Positions 60,335 to 64,000 of a stretch of DNA of 64,000 nt are shown here, piece after piece (positions within the stretch are counted from its first letter, which is position 1; each line of letters opens with the position of its first letter). The stretch spans positions 434,001 through 498,000 of the forward strand of contig CM114272.1 in assembly GCA_050084515.1 (NCBI GenBank). Reading direction: 5' to 3'. The DNA comes from Blasia pusilla. Lineage: Eukaryota > Marchantiophyta > Marchantiopsida > Blasiales. The position numbers and the translations under genes were made by a program. The notes below the pieces were generated by a model. The model did no database searches. It saw only the letters and a list, made by a program, of their open reading frames with translations, and was not told where the DNA came from.

Positions 60335-60745
60335 CTGTGGACAGGAGTGGCTTTGGTTGGTTGAATGCGATAAGTGTGAAAATGTCGAACGCACAATGTA
60401 CACAGCCCAACTCATAATATGCACTTCGAATTTTTTTAACATTATAGGCAATTTGCAGAGTACAAGTGGGATTTCTTAAGTTACATCTAACCCTGGGGCA
60501 ACCGGGGGGGAAAGGGATTAGCATACAGAAAAAGAGTGTCGACAGAAAAAGATCGTCGACAGGAGTTGCTTCGGTTGGTTGAATGCAATAAGTGTGTGAA
60601 AATGTCAAACGCACAATGTACATAGCTCAACTCATAATATGCACTTCGGATTTTCATAAAATTATAGGCAATTGCAGAGTACATGTGGGATTTCTTAAGT
60701 TACATCTAACCCTGGGACAACCGGGTCTAAAAGGGATTAGCATAG
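60335..60745. repeat. tandem duplication, about 212-bp period
   Basis: GACAGGAGTGGCTTTGGTTG, then ACGCACAATGTACACAGC, TTGCAGAGTACAAGTGGG and TTACATCTAACCCTGGG, at 60343-60500 recur at 60558-60720 with about 10 percent differences. A GTCGACAG pair lies at the junction. Non-coding. Confidence 0.85.
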
Positions 60746-61741
60746 AACATTTCCATCCTTCCCTCGTATACATCCCACATCCCGCATCTGCATAGAACAA
60801 ATAAACAAGTTCACCTTTAGGGCATGCCAACATAAATTGCATAAATTCAAGGACACCGTCATTGAAGTTACAGAAATAAGATTGTCTAACCTGTTGTAGC
60901 TTTGTGTTGTAGTGCTAAAGTCTGGTCTGCAAAAATGACAAACTCTAGCAACCGCCATCCCATAAGGAACAAAATTGCACACAACTTAGCCTCTGTTGGG
61001 GTCGTCGTGGCAAAACTGCAAAAGTGCAAAAGCTGAAGCAGCCGCCGTCCCATAAGGAACGAAATTTAGCTTCCAATAGCCCCCAATGTCCATGGTATAC
61101 CAATAGCCCCTGATGAACATTCCCACGACATTGGTAGTTTCATTTGGTTAGAAATTCCAACCATCCATCAATAAACTCAAAGCCTTCCATGGCTGATCAA
61201 TATGCACGCAGTAGGTTCATCCCCAAACAAAGTTTGCCCATAAACAGAGTCTGCACAATTGCCTACAGCCAATTGAATTGCACACAATCTACCAACACAT
61301 GTAAAATATGTCTATAGTCTATCAAAATTGTGAAAGAAGTTTTAGAGGCATTTTGTCTTGGTTCATGTCATTACACGATGAAGCTGCAGCTCTAATGTTG
61401 CCCTGCAAGAGCTCCACTTGTTGACAAAGTTTCCATTTCTAACGCATCCAATGTCAAAGTCGAGAAAAGGGGCAGTGGAGTATAATGAAAGTCTCCGCCA
61501 TCCACATCAGCATGCTGGTCTTCACTTGGCACCGCTACCTCCGGCTGCATGTGTCCATCTCCACCCACCTAATTACGAGCCCAGGTGTACCAGCCCTAAA
61601 TTAGCATTGTACCTTGCAGATTTTGAAGATCATCAATCTATCTAACAATAATTTTTGAAAGGGATGAAACACAACGTGGTCACTGCTGCTAAGCACGCCA
61701 TCATTGTCCAAGTTCACAGCAACCGCTATAGGGTGTCCATC
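60746..61741. other. no gene recognised
   Basis: Moderate composition and short frames only. ACAAAATTGCACACAAC-type words recur (60968 and 61268), suggesting further decayed repeats. Confidence 0.35.
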
Positions 61742-63510
61742 TCATGTCGGCGCCTGTTGAAAAGCCACATGATGTTGTGAGGCATGTACAACTCTTCCTG
61801 AAAAAAGAAATATCTGAAAGGGTTCCGAACCATCATTGTTGTGTACCTGCAATCCCGTCTCTAAGTCCGTCTTCTTCTTCATTTCGGCCAGCATGATCCT
61901 TCTCCTCCTTTTCAAGGACTCTTTAGTTCTCCCCGTAGGATACTTGGATCTCACAATAGGCTCACCCTGCACCACCACTTGGTCCGGGCTAGGCGACTTA
62001 TGGTATCCAAGGGATGCTTGGCCTGCACTAGATACTACAGGATGAAGGCGAGGAGATTTCCTTGTATCACGCGTGACCCTGGAAGATTTCTCCAGGGTGG
62101 GCCTACTGGATCTAGAGGTGGGTCTTTGATTCCGTGGGTGCACAATGTTAGAGTCAATTGGCTCATCTGAAAATACAGGCTCTACGTCAGGCCTAACCAG
62201 CCTTTCCTCCATCATCTACAGACTCTGAGTCATTGGAGTCCACAATCTCCATATCCACACCTCCCTACACACATGTTCACCAAATGACCAATCATCTTAA
62301 ATGCACAAGAGTAGAAACCATGCATAGAATGTACAAACTTAGCCTAATTTCAATGGAGAGGGATAATTCAATGACTAGAATGAAAGGACAAGATTTGTAC
62401 CCTGGACACAGCATCAGCAAGGCTACAGCCAAGTCCATCCACATACATACGTGTCACTTTCTCTCTCATTTTTGCTAGTACAAACGGTTTTTTTGCTTCT
62501 TTCCAAACCCGGTAATTATACTTGAATCGAGGGACAAAGTATTGATCGCTAATGAACCAGGCATGCCGATGCACTCTGCGCATCCCATCTAATACTGCAA
62601 GAGACTGCTCAACCTGTTGTTTTCTAGTCTCTAAACCTGCATCCCATCAAAAAGGTTCTTGCCTATCCATCATCCACACAACAGATAAGTGGTGGAACGC
62701 AGCTCGACATCTCCAATATATCGCACGATGTACCCTATCAGTAGGTACATGGGAAGGGAGAAGCTTTTGACCGGCCTCTATCCATCCCCTCACTATGGTC
62801 GTAGGGCGCACCAAAGCACTCTCCAATTCCTCCTTGGCCTTCTCAAACTCCTCCACCTTGGCTAAGCATGCCCATGAGGTTTGCTGGAAATCTGCAGTAC
62901 GATGAGCTTCAAATGCAATCAGCAGATCAGTAAGTGCAGGCATGGGTACATACAGCCCGGCAGCCCTTCTCGCTTGGTCTTTGGCTTTGTTGAGGATAGC
63001 ATTCTTCTTTTGCCGCTTTCGGTTAGCCCAACGTTGCAAGACTGTGCCTTTAAGTCTGAGATTGGCAGAAGGATGGCAGAAGGATGTGTGTGAGTCCCTC
63101 CATAGAAGGGTGTGTGTGAGTCCCTACATGGAAATTTGCAGTATGATAGAGATTCTGACCCTTAAGCAAAACCAGGTAATTACATGAGCAATCTATCTAG
63201 GATTCAATCACATAGTGGACCCACTCTTACCCTCGTCTTCATCGTCATCTTCTATGCCTTGAATATCAGCATCTGAATTCTTCTTCCCTGTGATACGAGG
63301 TGTTCCAGGCACTGGCCTAAGCCAGTGCGAAGCAAGGTGGGAGTTGAAAGCTTCCAACGTGCGGAAAAATTCAATGCACTTGGAGCACAAGAAAACGTAC
63401 TGCTTGTACTCCTCGCTGTAGCAATAGTGGACCCACTCCACTATTGCTACAGTGATGTTTGGTAAGCCTGCTTTTGAGAGGGGGTGGGCTTTTGCCCATA
63501 AACGCAGCAA
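61742..63510 (-). pseudogene. multi-exon gene with C2H2 finger, unrecognised family, probably decayed
   Basis: The first block (63510-63208) contains CSKCIEFFRTLEAFNSHLASHW, a C-x2-C-x12-H-x3-H finger, and ends in an acidic DDDEDE stretch at a GTAAGAG donor (near 63232). A second block (63039-62647) is rich in charged helices (ANRKRQKKNAILNKAKDQ, KVEEFEKAKEELESAL). It is in the same frame as a third block (62583-62368), interrupted only by a TGA at 62647-62649. The third block ends at VSRVQ with a possible GTACAA donor. The last block (62215-61742) is Arg/Ser-rich. Possibly a transposon accessory or DNA-binding protein; it faces the MULE gene. Exon borders are uncertain. Confidence 0.45.
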
Positions 63511-63815
63511 ACATGTTTAGAGGCTCAAGGTAGGAGAGCTCTTTCTCCACGTCTCCCTTGTAAAATGGGCCCTATGTAACAACATTACCAACCATACAAG
63601 TAAGCATGAAATAGTTACCTTGGGCATTGAAAGACAACAAGCACGAGATGAGCATGCATTTCTCAGATGGAATTTTATTTTCCCGGATGAGAGCATACGC
63701 ATATCAAGTTTAGGCTTATGTGTTAACTAGTAAATATCAAACTAAATAAAAAAAGGAAGAGCTAGACGCAGGGCAATGAAAATTCGCCATTCGGAATACC
63801 AGTATTCCTAGGACG

Positions 63816-64000
63816 TGCCCATGACCGCCCAAACAAACCATCTAAAAGGTAGACATGAGGCTTTCCCATGACCACCCAACTCAAGTCGTCTACAAGGTAG
63901 ACCTGAGGCTTGCCCATCACCGCCCAAACAAGTCGTCGAAAAGGTAGACGACTGGCTTGCCCATCACCGCCCAAACAAGTCGTCTAAAAGATAGACGTGG
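63816..64000. repeat. 48-bp minisatellite running off the window
   Basis: GCCCATGACCGCCCAAACAA, then GTCGTCTAAAAGGTAGAC, repeats with starts near 63817, 63864, 63912 and 63959. The last copy is cut by the window end. Because the period is a multiple of three, the minus strand reads an in-frame 16-residue repeat containing VMGKPxVYL, but no gene context supports translation. Confidence 0.85.

Overview
The window is nuclear DNA of a land plant. Genes are split by GT-AG introns, and the rest is almost all decayed retrotransposons, DNA transposons and tandem repeats. The best gene is an intact ENA-type (P-type IID) sodium/potassium-exporting ATPase. Among land plants this family is known mainly from mosses and liverworts and is not known from flowering plants, so an early-diverging, seed-free plant (most likely a bryophyte, possibly another spore plant) is the best guess. 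The sequence does not settle the species.

Layout. 0.1-1.4 kb (-): a decayed protein-kinase-like gene. 2-12.7 kb: repeats, including a GC-rich dispersed repeat, a small Helitron-like element (4225-4572), a decayed hAT transposase (5.9-7.9 kb, -), a 66-bp tandem repeat, and a 3-kb segment bracketed by two copies of a 49-bp hairpin that carries gene fragments. 13.2-17.0 kb (+): an eight-exon MATE transporter with all splice sites preserved but one frameshift and one nonsense codon. 18.4-23.7 kb (-): a Ty1/copia element with two diverged LTRs and a roughly 73-unit AC microsatellite. 24.2-25.1 kb (-): a second copia fragment. 25.1-27.6 kb: duplicated LTR-like blocks and a 180-bp tandem satellite. 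28.2-35.1 kb and 42.6-46.1 kb: three copies (A and B on -, C on +) of one non-LTR retrotransposon family, with an N-terminal zinc finger, reverse transcriptase, and a C-terminal Cys/His plus nuclease-like motif. 37.06-38.3 kb (-): an intron-containing ENA pseudogene, head-to-head with the intact gene. 40.7-41.2 kb: a second Helitron-like element. 47.5-50.6 kb (+): the intact ENA ATPase. 53.15-54.5 kb (-): an unrecognised 450-codon reading frame with two in-frame stops; a fragment of a relative lies at 10.8-11.1 kb. 55.1-56 kb: a minisatellite and a 260-bp duplication. 56.3-59.5 kb (+): a decayed four-exon MULE-type transposase gene with a SWIM zinc finger. 61.7-63.5 kb (-): a decayed or poorly resolved multi-exon gene with a C2H2 finger. 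The window ends inside a 48-bp minisatellite.

Functionally, only the ENA pump looks fully active. ENA pumps use ATP to export Na+ and K+ across the plasma membrane, and MATE carriers export organic compounds or cations, but the MATE here appears recently broken. The two do not form an operon-like unit. No tRNA, rRNA, CRISPR or bacterial-type feature was seen. The most notable items are the head-to-head ENA gene/pseudogene pair, the zinc-finger plus nuclease-like non-LTR family, and the gene fragments sitting between repeated hairpins.
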